DNA of 64,000 nt from Liolophura sinensis (GCF_032854445.1 NC_088304.1:21429850-21493849), one strand, 5' to 3'; counted from the first letter of the stretch, positions 38,900 to 51,107 are shown. Notes: a model not told the origin generated them from the sequence alone. Numbers and translations: made by a program.

Positions 38900-39360
38900 C
38901 ATTCACTCACCAATCATGGTATATTATCACAGTAACATGCATTCACTCACCATTCATGGCGTATTCTCACAATAACATGCATTCACTCACCAATCATGGC
39001 GTGTTCTCACAATAACATGCATTCACTCATCAATCATGAGTACATTCACTCACCAACCATGGCGTATTCTCACAATAACATACATTCACTCACCTATCAT
39101 GGCGTATTTTCACAACAGCATGCATTCAATCACCATTCATGGCGTATTCTCACAATAACATGCATTCACTCACCTTTCATGGCGTGTTCTCACAATAACA
39201 AGCATTCACTCACCAATGATGAGTGCATTCACTCACCTGTCATGGTGTATTCTTACAATAACATGCATTCACTCACCAATCATGGCGTATTTTCACAATA
39301 ACATGCATTCACTCACCATTCATGGCGTATTTTCACAATAACATGCATTCATGCATGCAC
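38900..39360 (+). repeat. ~40-bp minisatellite (CATTCACTCACCAATCATGG)
   Basis: About 11 units of CATTCACTCACCAATCATGG plus CGTATTCTCACAATAACATG. Any open reading frame through it is a by-product of repetition. Confidence 0.9.
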
Positions 39361-39429
39361 AGCAATAAGTGTCTAACCACGTATGCACTCGGACTACCCC
39401 AACAGTAAACTACATATATCGATACCTAT

Positions 39430-39495
39430 TACGTAACACCAGGTTGCCTGCCACAGTAATGCTGGTCTCCCTCGTATAAGTGAAATATTCTTCAC
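39430..39495 (+). mobile_element. SINE family A short fragment
   Basis: CACCAGGTTGCCTGCCACAG, TAATGCTGGTCTCCCTCGTA and AAGTGAAATATTCTTCA only. Confidence 0.6.
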
Positions 39496-39509
39496 ATAAA
39501 CGACTAACG

Positions 39510-39740
39510 GCGTAGAAAGTAAAACCGGAGCAGAAATGATGGTAATATAGTTGGCAAATGATCTAGCGCAACCGGTGAAATACGGTCTATTATGAGTTTA
39601 CCTTAGGGTTTTTTCATTCTAACTGTTCAGGTAAATGCTTAAAAACTAGCAAATTAGACACCCCTGTCACCATGGCTTTGTTAGAATGAGGTACAAATAT
39701 ACATTGATGTTAATTGCAATTTATCAGACGTCACTGATAT
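39510..39740 (+). repeat. Dispersed repeat family C copy
   Basis: AGAAAGTAAAACCGGAGCAG, GGCAAATGATC, CAACCGGTGAAATACGGTC, ATTGCAATTTATCAGACGTC. It interrupts the block shared with 25.4-25.7 kb. Confidence 0.65.
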
Positions 39741-40613
39741 GGAATTATTCAAAATGCTGTATTGTGGTAGATATCTTTTAATGTAACATTTGTTAGGTGG
39801 TTCCAATTATAAAAGCGGAAATCAAAATGGAATAAATTTTAATTGTTCTTTTTCCATGTCGCAGTTTTCACGTATGGCAAAAAACAAAATATTAACAATG
39901 ATTCGAAGGTTACCCAAGACGCGGGACAAACGTCACTGAATTTATTGATATAGCAACAGTATATTTCTCCCCAACCATAAGTATTGTAGAACATTTTGGC
40001 GGGAGAATAAGTCAAAATGCGTCGGACAAGGAGCTAGACTTGGCTTGCGGACTGAAATTCATGTACGACGAAATGATCAGACAAATTCTTGTTCATGTGT
40101 CAGTGGTATCATTTGGATCAAAATTCACGCAGAGAAGATAGAACTATAGCCCTGATTGACACAAACTCTGCTGCTTACAGCGCATGGGCTACTCTTTACA
40201 TTCGCTTTTATACACCATTGCCACTACTAGCAAATTTGGCACAGAAATCTTGAACAACGCCGAGGTCTCAGTGGTCACGCTGATGAGGACAGAAGTGATG
40301 TCAGACAATACAAACCCTCCGTTCCATCATTTGTTTCTAATACTTCATACAGATGCATTCTCTTCATCTAAAGTATGTACAACATGGTTGCAACAACATA
40401 TGGAACCATTTGAATGTTGAATGTTAATTTCAGCCCCGCTCGAGGATATTATTCATGTCAGTGGTAAAGCAAGGCCTTTTTCCGTCGCACAGTACCCGCA
40501 GGCCAAGCTTGTCTAGTGGTGGCAATGAAGTAAAACAAAGAGTTGAGAGCGGCACATGCGCTGTAAGGAGGGTAGCCCCACACTTGTTTGGAGCATAGGA
40601 CGTGAGTGTTATA

Positions 40614-40849
40614 TCAGTCGTAATGTCTATATCCCACGGATATCTGTGGAGAGGTCAGTTCAACGAAGTGTTCGTTGTACAGGATACAGCGACCGTCATC
40701 TCGTCGATACGCCACCGAGAGGCAGCCACATATCTCCGTGCACTGATATGCACAGTTCACTTGTGTAACACCAGTAAATGTCCTCAGCGTAGCGGGTGGA
40801 TAGATCTGATCACGTGACCTTTCCCTCAAGGCTCGAAAAGCAAGGTGAC
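40614..40849 (-). CDS. Lectin gene terminal exon, PAN/apple-like
   Basis: On minus, the polypyrimidine acceptor CTTTCTCTCTTTAG precedes GTCACC at 40849. The exon runs 78 codons to TGA at 40614-40616. Entry phase 1 matches the exit of the upstream exon at 45588. The core (VNCAYQCTEICGCLSVAYRR, DDGRCILYNEHF) has the Cys spacing and 'C..CLSVAY...GRCxLYN' pattern of PAN/apple-like modules used in extracellular adhesion. If the hydrophobic MFVLIFLSLG stretch before the acceptor were translated it would look like a signal peptide, but it is better explained as the polypyrimidine tract. A frameshifted paralogue lies at 26170-26410. Confidence 0.7.
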
Positions 40850-41354
40850 CTAAAGAGAGAAAGATCAATACGAACATAATGATACCTGTTAATTAACACC
40901 ATGGATTCCGTCTGGTTTAAGCCATGAATAAAAGTAATTGTGTAAACTTGACCGCTTCCCATCACTCTTCGCAATGTAAAGTCCACATCATTTTTGAAAT
41001 CCAGACTTAAATTACATCTCATTGAACAGTTAAGGAGCAATTTTGTTTGCTCGTGTAGGTTAAAGGACAAATATAAAGAAAACAAATGGAATTCACACAT
41101 AAAAGTCCATAAATTCTCATACACCTTTATAAATCCTGTGTGTTAATTTGTTTTGTTGCCATGTATGTTTATATATGACAGTGTAATATTTTCACCGCAT
41201 GCAAATATTCCCTTATACTCCGTTAACAATCTACTTTCCATGGGCTAAAAAACGCTCGTATGAGCTTTATTCTCTTCAGTTGTATTTCTTGCGTATGTCT
41301 ATGTATTTGTCATTATGGTGTAATGAAATGAAATGGTCGAGATACTTAGAGTGT

Positions 41355-41550
41355 CCGCCTCGAAGTTTTGGACCGTGCCCAAAAATATTTCACTTTTACG
41401 ACGGTTGCAGGTAATGTTGTAGGGTAACTCACGACCTTCCGTAGGTTGCCGATATACCATCACGCGTACGGTAGGAGAGGAAATCAGCATGAGCTGGAGT
41501 GAACCCACAGTGACCGTATTAGGGAGAGAATCCAAGGTATTACGCCGCGC
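41355..41550 (-). mobile_element. SINE family A, degenerate copy
   Basis: AAAATATTTCACTTTTACGA, CGACCTTCCGTAGGTTGCC, GTAGGAGAGGAAATCAGCAT, GAGCTGGAGTGAACCCACAG in reverse orientation. Confidence 0.7.
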
Positions 41551-41929
41551 TGGCACGATAAGCACCCCGGCCATGGAGATTTTGAACATGGTACGTTTTG
41601 CTGGTTTGCTAGTCACTGTGGACTGAGAGGCTAGAGCAAGGAAACGAGACCGATTAGCCCGTTGTTAGTATAATGTCAATGGATGGAGTGTCATGTCTGG
41701 TGTCTAAGGCGTGATACTTTAGTAGCGACATGGACACGCCCTGTCACAAGACGAAACAGTGTATGTACGCACACCTAATGACTCCTCGTCATCATAAAAC
41801 TGAAAATGAGGAATACAATGCATATAATGCGAAATTCAACAAGGTATGGCTTTCTTTCAACTCTGATGCACGACTTACAGTGGCACTACACATCTACACA
41901 TGCAAAGGAGCCTACTGCATGGGCAAAGA

Positions 41930-42625
41930 TCGTGAGAAAGATCCCCGAGACGAAATGCTTACACGTCTCCTAGCTCCTATCCCCGAGACGAAATGTTCAC
42001 ACGTCTCCTAGCCCCTAGCCCTGAAACGAAATGTTTACACGTCTCCTATCTCCGAGACGAAATGCTTACACGTCTCCTTTCCCCCTAACCTCGAGACGAA
42101 ATGTTCACACATCTCCTAGCTCCTATCCTCGAAACGAAATGTTTACCCGTCTCCTAGCCCTTATCCCCGAGACGAAATACTTACCCGTCTCCTAGCCTTT
42201 ATCTCCGAGACGAAATGTTCATACGTCTCTTAGCTCCTATCCCCGAAACGAAATGTTTACACGTCTCCTAGCCCCTAGCCCCGAGACGAAATGTTCACGC
42301 ATCGCCTAGCCCCTAGCCCCGAGACGAAAGGTTTACACGTCTCCTAGCCCCTATCCCCTTGACGAAATATTCATACGTCTCAAAGCTCCTATCCCCGAGA
42401 CTAAATGTCCATACAGCTTCTAGCCCCTATCTTCGAGATGAAATGGTACTAGCCCTTATCTCCACAACAAATGCTTACACAGCTCCTAGCCCTTATCCCC
42501 ACAACAAATGCTTACACAGCTCCTAGCTCTTATCCCCACAACAAATGCTTACCCAGCTCCTAGCTCCTATCCCCGATAACAAATATTTACACGTCTCCTA
42601 AACCCTATCTCCGAGATGAAACGCT
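41930..42625 (+). repeat. ~38-bp minisatellite (CTCCTAGCCCCTATCCCCGA...)
   Basis: About 17 units of CTCCTAGCCCCTATCCCCGA plus GACGAAATGTTCACACGT, each with a BsmBI-like CGTCTC/GAGACG pair. It lies in the predicted lectin intron between 40849 and 45588. Confidence 0.9.
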
Positions 42626-43079
42626 GGCTAGTCCTGAGCCTGGTGGACAAATACTTCTACGCCCCTCTAGCCTCGGGACTAAATTCTTATCCTGCCCCTT
42701 GCCCCGAGGCCAAACAAGACGAAGGTAAATCTGCAGATTACTAAGGTCATCCAGCAACCTAAATACTCTCTAAAGAACGACACAGCAGGAAAGCTATGAT
42801 AAATTCACATTGCAAGATATAAAAGCGTGATAACTTTAACAAAGACTGAATATTTACGCCTGTATTTGGTGCATTTTTTTCCGTCAGCGGTCAGAAATGG
42901 TTGAAAATGACGTCAACGGTGAAATTACCGGCTTAGAGCCCCCACTCTCAACCCAGTTCGAGCTAGTCTCCTCATACAGTTGTTTTGATACGTATAACCG
43001 TTGTCTTCACGACTCTTGGTACACGGGCTGACAACTGCAGCCTTAGAAATCTATGTGTCGAAATGGCCACTCGAATACC

Positions 43080-44040
43080 AGCCGTCAATTAAAGTGGACG
43101 TTCCGGGTCATTAACTTCCGAACCGACGTTTAACACAAACCACCAAGGAACTAAGAAAGCGAAATAGAGCACGAAATTTTAGGACGGAAATATGCAAAGA
43201 AAAGCAATCAGCAGTTTTCATTGATGCTGAAAAATTTTCTTTAGTTTAGATTCTTCTCTACACTTAACCGCCTCCCTCCACAACCCGTTAGAAACAAGGC
43301 TGAGAAATGTGGTGTACTTTTATATAAAAAACACATCTTAAAGTGCATGTTAAGAAATGAGAAAACATTCGATTCATTCATATTTATAGGACAATTACCA
43401 GGATCTGAAGATGTACAGGCAAATAACAGCTGGACCACATATCTCGTGTGCTTTACATAGCACACAATACATGAAGTGTTATTCATCACATTTGTACAAT
43501 GATCTCTGATGGACCAAATCGATGTTGACATGATCGACCTTGCCTTGAGGGTGAACAAAGTAGTTCAACTGCCTGTGGGGCTGCGGATGTACACATCTGA
43601 ATTCACTCGACTACAACATTCCTTGTTTCCTTCCCATATCATTGAAAACTACGGACTGCTTCGCTTTGTATGAATATGTTTTATTTTTTTCAATTTCGTA
43701 TGGTATATATTTTTTTAGTTCTTTGGCAGTTTGTGTTGAACGTTATTTTGGAAATCGTCATTGCGACCTGGAGCCTACAAAATGACAGTCTGTTTTGACG
43801 CCTAGATTCCAGTTGATACCAACTGTACACCTTTTTCGGCACCTATACGTCAGAACAGTCATATACCAGGGTTCAACCAAAACGAACCCTCCAAGTCAGT
43901 TATCGCTAGGCCAATTCCCCAAAACGACATCGAACACAAACCACCCAAGAACTAACTAAGCATATAAAATATCAAATTCGAACGGAATGATGCAAAGAGA
44001 ATCGATCAACAGTTTTCCACGATTTTGGAAAGGCGCAATG
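43080..44040 (+). repeat. Local duplication within the lectin intron
   Basis: 43080-43240 and 43890-44035 share ACACAAACCACC(A/C)AAGAACTAA, GGAA-TATGCAAAGA and CAGTTTTC. A relative of 43700-43830 occurs at 13840-13930 (TTGTGTT, GTCATTGCGACCTGGA versus GCGATTATTGACCTGGA). Confidence 0.55.
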
Positions 44041-44524
44041 AATGTTCTAGGCAAATGAGTGAAATCAATATTCTAATTGTGTACCATGCTTGTATATAAA
44101 TTGTCGTTAGATAATATATGTATTTGAGTTGCTCTTTGATTGCAACTGTTTAATTATCCAACGTGGTGTTGGATTGCCACTGTTCAATTATCCAACGTGG
44201 CGATCTAATTCAACACGATGAATATACAGCCCCTAGCTCTTGTTTAAGCGGAATTAAACACGATCAGGAAGCAGAGTTGTGTGTTGGGGAGTTATTATAC
44301 AGTTGGAGAATTATATACTCATTGTAAAACTTGAGAAGTTTTGAGAAGTTTGATCAAATAACACTAGTTTTTAATTGATAATCTCCTAAGTTGAATTGAA
44401 ATCGTCACACAACACATAAATTCTGAAAAATGCTAAAAGGCGAGATATTTACACCCCTGTGTGTCGTGGGACATTTCAGTCTACGGTATAAGTCATCGAT
44501 TCAAATATAAAAGATTACATAATA

Positions 44525-44950
44525 GCTAGTAAAACCCGATCAATGACGACAGCGTGAGAGTTGGCAAATGCTCACACGTATTACAAGTGAAATTCCGCCT
44601 TTTGTCAGTTTACCCCAGTCAGGGTGCCATTCCTACAGCAACGTACAGTGCTTCACTGTGAGTTTCTTATGTTCTACAGTGAGTATAGCAGTCTTGCTAT
44701 GGGCAGAGAATTCAACTTCATTAAAGACGCACAACATAGAGAGTAAAACCAGGGCAGCGCCGACGGCTTGATAGCTGGTAAATGGTCACACGTAACCTGT
44801 CAAATCTTATCAATTTACCTCAGTCAGGGTTTTAGTTCAACTGTTTCTGTAAATGCATTAATAGTAGCAATTTACACGCCCTCTAAAACCATGGCTTCCA
44901 TAGAATTATAAAAGAAAATGATGTTAAATGCAATTTATTAGACGTCAGTG
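44525..44950 (+). repeat. Dispersed repeat family C, two copies
   Basis: 44525-44620 (GGCAAATGCTCACACGTATT, AAGTGAAATTCCGCC) and 44735-44950 (GAGAGTAAAACCAGGGCAGC, GGTAAATGGTCACACGTAAC, GCAATTTATTAGACGTC). Confidence 0.65.
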
Positions 44951-45587
44951 GTCTAGAGTTCCTCATAACGCTTTGTTGTCATCACATTTAACATACAATA
45001 ACATTAAAACAATGCAAACACTTCTGATTCTAATTCCGTATCACTTGGTACGAGAAGCGTTAGCGTCCACGGTTAATTCATCACCATGGAGCTTTTATCA
45101 AAAGTTACAATCAAAGTACGAGTGAATTACCTATATTTCTTTTCGACGTGGAAATTATCCTCTAATTATAAGGTTAAAATCTGACGTGGATGCCATACCG
45201 AGAAAATCAACTATCTTTCATGCATCAATGAAAACTGGTGACTGCTTCTCTCTTACCATTTACAGCTTTATTTGATTTGATTTACAGCTTTGGAAATGGG
45301 TCTTGCGATTATCGACATTAAACAGTTACATTATGTTTTTAAATTGAATCCTCTCCACGCCCACCGTGTTATTTTACGCTCGAGTTGACATTAATATTGA
45401 CCCAAGTTGGAAATAATTTCCGCTCAGTAAGAATGGATCTTTAAGCGATTGAGACCTTGTGGAAATTCAACTTGGACAAATAATGCGTATCCAGAAAATA
45501 ATAAAATTACCCATACAACTCTCCGTACAAAATACTGTGTAACTATGAATGTTGAAAAAATCTTCACGACTTTCGAAAGGCACTTAC

Positions 45588-45788
45588 CTTCGACTTTTTC
45601 GCACAAAGGGTAGTGATAAGTGTGGCACTTGGTATCAAATGCAAGATAATCGGGAAGAATCTGCGGGGGGTTTGCCCACCAGACTTTATCCGATAGGACC
45701 ACGCAGTCTTGATTGCCGGTGTTGTCAGGTTCGTATGACCACCAAGGAAGATCGGCCGCCTCACTGCTATCACCCCACACAAAGTCGC
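45588..45788 (-). CDS. C-type lectin-like domain, second half (exon)
   Basis: On minus, the acceptor TTAAGAAG ends just before 45788 and the donor is GAAG|GTAAGT at 45587; 201 nt, phase 1 in and 1 out. It encodes DFVWGDSSEAADLPWWSYEP, DNTGNQDCVVLSDKVWW and CHTYHYPLCEK, the long-loop and C-terminal strands of a CTLD. The ligand-loop tripeptide reads EPD rather than EPN (mannose type) or QPD (galactose type), and the usual WND is replaced by WWA. Ca-dependent sugar binding is therefore uncertain. Phases join it to exons at 49405-49174 and 40849-40614. Confidence 0.85.
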
Positions 45789-45835
45789 CTTCTTAAAAAT
45801 TCGAACAAAACGCAGACGTAAACAAAACACTCTCT

Positions 45836-47710
45836 CAGGGTTCCCACCCAAAAAAAGACAATAAAATTCCAAACCATTTCCAAACCCTTTCCAAATTTTA
45901 CGTTCCAAATTCCAAACCCATAATTAACACTGAAAGATTGTTTTATTGCTATCTCTTTAGCATTGTAAACCTGCAACAGTAACATGATGTGCAAGGAGGA
46001 ACTCAATGAACGTTACCATCAACCACAGAGTCTGTGAAAATAAATACGGTCAACAAATCCAGAGCTGGCTTGACATTTTGACCATACCTGCTATGCACTT
46101 TCTTTTTTTCTTGGTTTTAATTGTAATTATAAGTATGCTCTAAACAGCAGACAGGAGACGCCAACTTCGGGGTTTTGGATCCTATTATTGCCAGATCATA
46201 AGTGGACAGAATCTTGCCACTGGTCGACGTTTTCTTAGAAATCTGTCTTCTTCCACCTAGTCTTATATCTGGTTCTTCTAAATTATTTCTGACCTTGGCT
46301 AAATTAAAACTGCACATGAAAATGCTCCCCAATAGATGTAGGGGTTTTCACTCTCTGACTAATGACGAGGACCTTATCTCACAGATGGATAACAAGTGAT
46401 ATAATGAATTAATGGCAATGATCTTTCTTCCCCTGCCACTGATAACAGTCATTTTAACGAGTGATTAAAACCAGTAAGTCAGGGGTAAAACATAGACATT
46501 CGACAAACTTGGGAAACTCGATCTGGTTTTAGAATAAAAAAGAGCTCTTCAGCCTGTTTTTTCTGTACTGGCATCTAATATCAGTTGCAAGACCAGAGGA
46601 AATCTTTCAACCACCAAGCACTCTTTTGGCTCTGAGTGAAAACTGAACATGGCAGTCAAGAAACTGAATAATTTACAGGGTAATAAAATAAAGCAAACTT
46701 CTTCAAATTTCGAACTTATACATTTTCGTTCTGAAAATATGAAATATATACTAATTGTGTATATATGGGTAGTTGTAGTAACATTTTATTTTAACAACTG
46801 CCATTGTGGTTATGAAATAAGTAATATGATAGCTGCCAATATTTTCTTTTTTGTTTTGATTCTTAAGTTTTCCTCACCTGACTTGCTTTCGACAAGAGGT
46901 TTATGTGGGACAACATTAAAAACCTCATGTTAAATGTTTCGAAGTTCTGTTAATTTTTGCTCCACAAATTTGCTCACACTTTCCAGTTTTCTTCTTTTTA
47001 ATTCTGCAATTTTTCTGACTAACATTCGCGGACTTTGCGGCAAACACATTTCTGCGAAAATTAGTGCCATCGAATATAAAACCCAAGTAAGTAATTTATT
47101 AATGTAAACTGCGTTAAAGTTATAAATTCGTTAACAAGCACTACAGTTCTAATACTTGTTCAAACCGTTAATTAGAATAACTTATTAGAACGTATTCCTG
47201 CTTTCACAAATTCAGCTTAATTGATCCTCTGTTAAGAAGGCTTAGCTGCGTCCAAGTATCGCACCATTGCAACGTTTGTGTTGTTGTTGATTGCCGCGGT
47301 TAGAGACATACAAATCGATAAATTGTACTGGGCTTGTGTACCTGAGACGATGTACATACCGATGAGAGATGATGTTTTTTTTATCGACTGTACTTGCCTT
47401 CCAGTCAGTTCACCTTTCCAACGCGCCCGATACCTCGCTCGGGAGTTTCCGTGTGGATAGCGACCAATCAAGATACATGTACTAAAATCAGTTTTGTTGA
47501 ACTTAAAACGCGTAAGACACTTTTGTTTAAAATGATCCCTATGCAGATATGTATCCACGAAATATTTACGAAAAGGACTGTAAATAATATTCAAAACCCT
47601 CATTTGATTTTTCCAAACCATAAACCAAAATTCCAAACGATTTCAAGGCCTCGAGAGTCATAAATAAAATTCACAACCATTTCCCTAATTCTAAACCGCG
47701 TGGAACCCAG
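45836..47710. mobile_element. Non-autonomous hAT-like transposon (1875 bp) beside a lectin acceptor
   Basis: The left end CAGGGTTCCCAC and right end GTGGAACCCAG are imperfect inverted repeats, flanked by CTCTCT on both sides (45830-45835, 47711-47716). Subterminal AAAATTCCAAACCATTTCC-like text occurs near both ends. No transposase was recognised. The left edge is about 47 bp from the acceptor of the lectin exon at 45788. Confidence 0.55.
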
Positions 47711-48102
47711 CTCTCTGAATGCTTTATGAGTTTACAAACTAATATACCATCTTTGTAAGTTATTCATTGTGGTGAGCTGTAGGAACTTGTCAGTTTGGGT
47801 TGTATTATTCCTGCCTGCATAAACCTAAAATATAACATACAACGGTTTAATAAAACAAATTTATGAAATATTGTTTTACAAGATGGTTTCAGTTCTCCAC
47901 ACAAAATTTCCACTTTCTTAAATCTCAACACATTTATTAGTTTGTAAGCTACATACTACATATTACATGCGAAGATACGATTTATCTTCGCATTGTGCTA
48001 AATCGCACAAACTTAACCCTACCTATTCTTGGGTGCCAGCAACATTAACACTTGTTTGTTAAACAAACGCAAAGATTTCCAATACAAATACTAGAGTATT
48101 TA

Positions 48103-48172
48103 TTCATTTACTTATTTATTTGCTTTTTTTATTTGATTGGTGATTTACGCCGTACGCAAGAATATTTGACTT
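48103..48172 (-). mobile_element. SINE family A fragment
   Basis: TTATTTATTTGC, TTATTTGATTGGTGATTTAC, GCCGTACGCAAGAATATTTG in reverse orientation. A matching plus-oriented tail (GTGTAAAACACCAACCAAAT) is at 48285-48328. Confidence 0.75.
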
Positions 48173-48329
48173 ATTAAATTATATTATTTGATCTCAATTA
48201 TTAGAGAAAAATTTGCAATGGTGAAATGTTTGTAGCTCTCCTGCGCTTGCTAGATCTTTGACTTAACATTCAGTCTGTCCAACCAAATCGCACGGTGTAA
48301 AACACCAACCAAATAAATAAATAAATGCA

Positions 48330-49173
48330 GCTGTCAATGTATGTTACCAGTCCATGTGTCTGCAACTGCCAATGCAACTTACCAGTTCCTCTGTCAATAA
48401 CTTTTAATATATCTAACCAGATCGTCTGTCTGTAACTGTCAATGTAACATATCAGTTCGCCTGTTGTATGTGTAAATATCCCTAACCACTTCGTCTGTCT
48501 ATAGATGTTGATGTAGCTAACCAGTTCTCCTGCATCTACCAGTCATTGTAACTCACTAGTCTGTATGTAGCTGTCAATGTAACTTACCAGTTTCTTTGTC
48601 AATAAATTTGAATGGATCTTACCAGTTCGTCTGTCTGTAACTCTCAGTGTAACATATCACTTCGCCTGTTGTTGATGTGAATATCACTAACCACTTCGTC
48701 TGTCTATAGCTGTCAATGTCTATCCTCTGTCAATAAATTTGAATGTATCTTACCAGTTCGTCTGTCTGTAACTCTCAGTGTAACATATCACTTCGCCTGT
48801 TGTTGATGTGAATATCACTAACCACTTCGTCTGTCTATAGCTGTCAATGTTTATCCTCTGTCAATAAATTTGAATGTATCTTACCAGTTCGTCTGTCTGT
48901 AACTGTCAATGTAACATATCACTTCGCCTGTTGTAGGTGTAAATATCACTAACCACTTCGTCTGTCTATAGCTCTCGATACAACTAACCAGTTCTCCTGC
49001 ATTTACCTCTCATTGTAACTTACCACATGGTCTGTCTGTATCTGTCAATGTAGCTTACCAATACGTTTGTCTATAGCTGCCAACGCATCTTGTCACTGTA
49101 AATATGACTGTAAACTGATAACTGTGCATGTATCGTGCAAATTCGTATGTCTATAGCTGTCAGTAAAACTTAC
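48330..49173 (-). repeat. Satellite copy 2, adjoining the CTLD exon donor
   Basis: Diverged units of the 35-bp family (TTACCAGTTCGTCTGTCTGT), with a ~131-bp higher-order repeat in 48600-48970 (GTCAATAAATTTGAATGTAT, CACTTCGCCTGTTG, ACCACTTCGTCTGTCTATAG). The array runs directly into the exon boundary at 49174. Confidence 0.88.
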
Positions 49174-49405
49174 CAGTTCGCCTATCTGTGGCTCCAATCC
49201 ATATGCCGTTAAGAACATTTTCTCCCGCCATCACATTTCGTAGAAGATCCCATTTTGCTGGGGAATCTACCCAGGCAAGTCGACCTCCTACCGATCGACA
49301 CCAACAAGACGCTTCGATGTACCCGTATTTGACGTCAGCCAAGTAATAACAGCTCCCTATGACATCATCGCATGACCACGAGGGCAGGACCGAAAGTACA
49401 CGCCT
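49174..49405 (-). CDS. C-type lectin-like domain, first half (exon)
   Basis: On minus, the acceptor GGTTTCAG is before 49405 and the donor is GAACTG|GTAAGT at 49173. It encodes SWSCDDVIGSCYYLADVKYG, then YIEASCWCRSVGGRLAWVDS, then NGIWIGATDRRTG. CxxxxxGSCYYL, the CRSxGGxLAxxxS block and WIGATDRR are CTLD hallmarks. Exit phase 1 fits the exon at 45788, giving about 140 residues of CTLD. The acceptor is conserved in copy 1 (32.1 kb). The signal-peptide exon was not found. The product is expected to be secreted; specific ligand unknown. Confidence 0.85.
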
Positions 49406-49519
49406 CTGAAACCAATGGATTGACAGCGATATGGTGAAATATATTTATCTGTTTATTTATGTTTGAATGAAACACGTGTCCCATGTTACCAAATGGGTCA
49501 AGCAGAGTGGCTTCCTCTT

Positions 49520-49640
49520 ATTAAATGATGCATATCTATCTCTTAATTTATGTTTGAATGAAACATGTGTCCTCTGTTATCAAATGGGTCAAGCAGAGTG
49601 ATTTCCCCTTATTAAATAATTGCTTGAGGGCACACAGCGG
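49520..49640 (+). repeat. Local tandem duplication (~95 bp)
   Basis: GTTTGAATGAAACACGTGTC, CAAATGGGTCAAGCAGAGTG and TTATTAAATGATGC at 49460-49530 recur at 49550-49620. Confidence 0.85.
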
Positions 49641-50792
49641 CCCTTATATTACATGGTGTCTGTTTATAACCTGGCGACACCATTTGACGCCAAAGAATGG
49701 TGTCCGTTCCCATCGCCCTTGCCTTCTGACACGTGCATAGACTTCTGGACCGCCTGGGTACTCATGGATACAGATATGGCTGGCGCTGGCCATGACAGGA
49801 TAAAAGGGACAAAGTGAAAGTGAATTACAGACTGAAATGAATTATAAGTCAAGTAAACTAAATATCATGGGTTATAAAGTGTTCCCAACGGTATGTACGG
49901 CAGAACTAAAGTTAAAGGCGGAATAACTGCAAAGGGAGGTAAACGAGTCAAAAACGTCAATCTTCCGCCATGCTTCTAGATGTAACGGCTTCAGAAAGTG
50001 ATGGTGGATGGGAAACTCGGGGTAAGACTGAACATTCGATTGCCCATTCAAGATCAGATACTTGTCAGTCTATAACTCCCAACCGTCTGGGTATTACATA
50101 TGAACAAGGCGCCAAACATATTAAATCTCCTGTTTTACTTCCTCTTGCTGGTGCAAATCGGGCCTTATTGGAACGAACTAATCTGTTATATAAAACGAGA
50201 TGGTGTTTTTGTTAACAGAACTCCTTCATTACAGATGACACGCGTCAGGTGTCCCATCACGATTTCTCGTGACAACAATACATACTTTTCGTCCCATCTT
50301 CGGAGAAAGCTATTATGACGGTATGATCTGACAGAGAAGTTAAAATTTTGTAACAGTTATTTCACAGACAAAATTTAAACGCTTGACAGCAGTGCTGATT
50401 TCACGGTAAGAGATTGGTCGTTGTCAAAGTTTACACAAAGATTGGTACTTACGAATGTTACTTTTTTAAGACAATTTGCTGATTAATTTTCTGATATAGG
50501 CTTCTTCTGTTTAGAAGCAATGGTTTCACCTGCATGATAGGAGTGACTTTGTTGGGAACGCGCTATTTGGAATCTTCCAAGACTGCATAGTATGGGTGTG
50601 AATGGTGTGGATATCACTCGAGCTTTTTTGGATAACTATATACTTAATACTCACACTGAACGTATTTAGGAGGGTTACAGAATAGAATAGATGTTCCTGC
50701 TGCATGTATGCGGGTGTCTAGCGAGAATTGAACAGTCAGTAGGGTGGATGAGGTTGATGGACTTTAGGTCTCAGGTTACGCTTTCCGATATT

Positions 50793-50905
50793 TATTTTTT
50801 TTATTTATTTCATTGTTTTTTTTTTTTGCGCCGTAGTCAAGAATATTTCACTAACACGACGGCAGCCAGCATTACGGTAGGAAACCGGTCAAAGAACAGG
50901 GAGAA
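50793..50905 (-). mobile_element. SINE family A fragment
   Basis: TTATTTATTTCATTG, GCGCCGTAGTCAAGAATATT, GACGGCAGCCAGCATTACGG in reverse orientation. Confidence 0.8.
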
Positions 50906-51107
50906 CACACATGCATCGACCTCAAAAAATAACCTGGTCTATGATACTGACTGTAAAACTGCCGCTATAGACTCATAACAGGATCTTTACTTCTTATGTT
51001 GAAATATTGAAATCATAGCGTTGTGTAGCTGACATTAAATTCTTTTACCGTCGGCAATATGTCTCGTAAAGGTGCTCAATCGCTGGAATACATCAGGTGC
51101 GGGTTCA

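Noticed and set aside
38996-39301. His/Asn/Ser-rich 101-codon open frame
   Set aside because: Translation of the 40-bp minisatellite.
41930-42625. CRISPR-like or regulatory array with paired CGTCTC/GAGACG
   Set aside because: Unit-length drift and absence of unique spacers indicate an ordinary minisatellite; the inverted hexamers are part of the unit.
47232-47636. 134-codon minus-strand open frame
   Set aside because: Lies inside the hAT-like element, has no recognised transposase motif, and could be a chance open frame or an eroded piece.
50100-50318. Secreted protein start (NILNLLFYFLLLVQIG hydrophobic stretch), possible missing lectin signal peptide
   Set aside because: It looks like a signal peptide but is on the strand opposite to the lectin exons, with no downstream homology.
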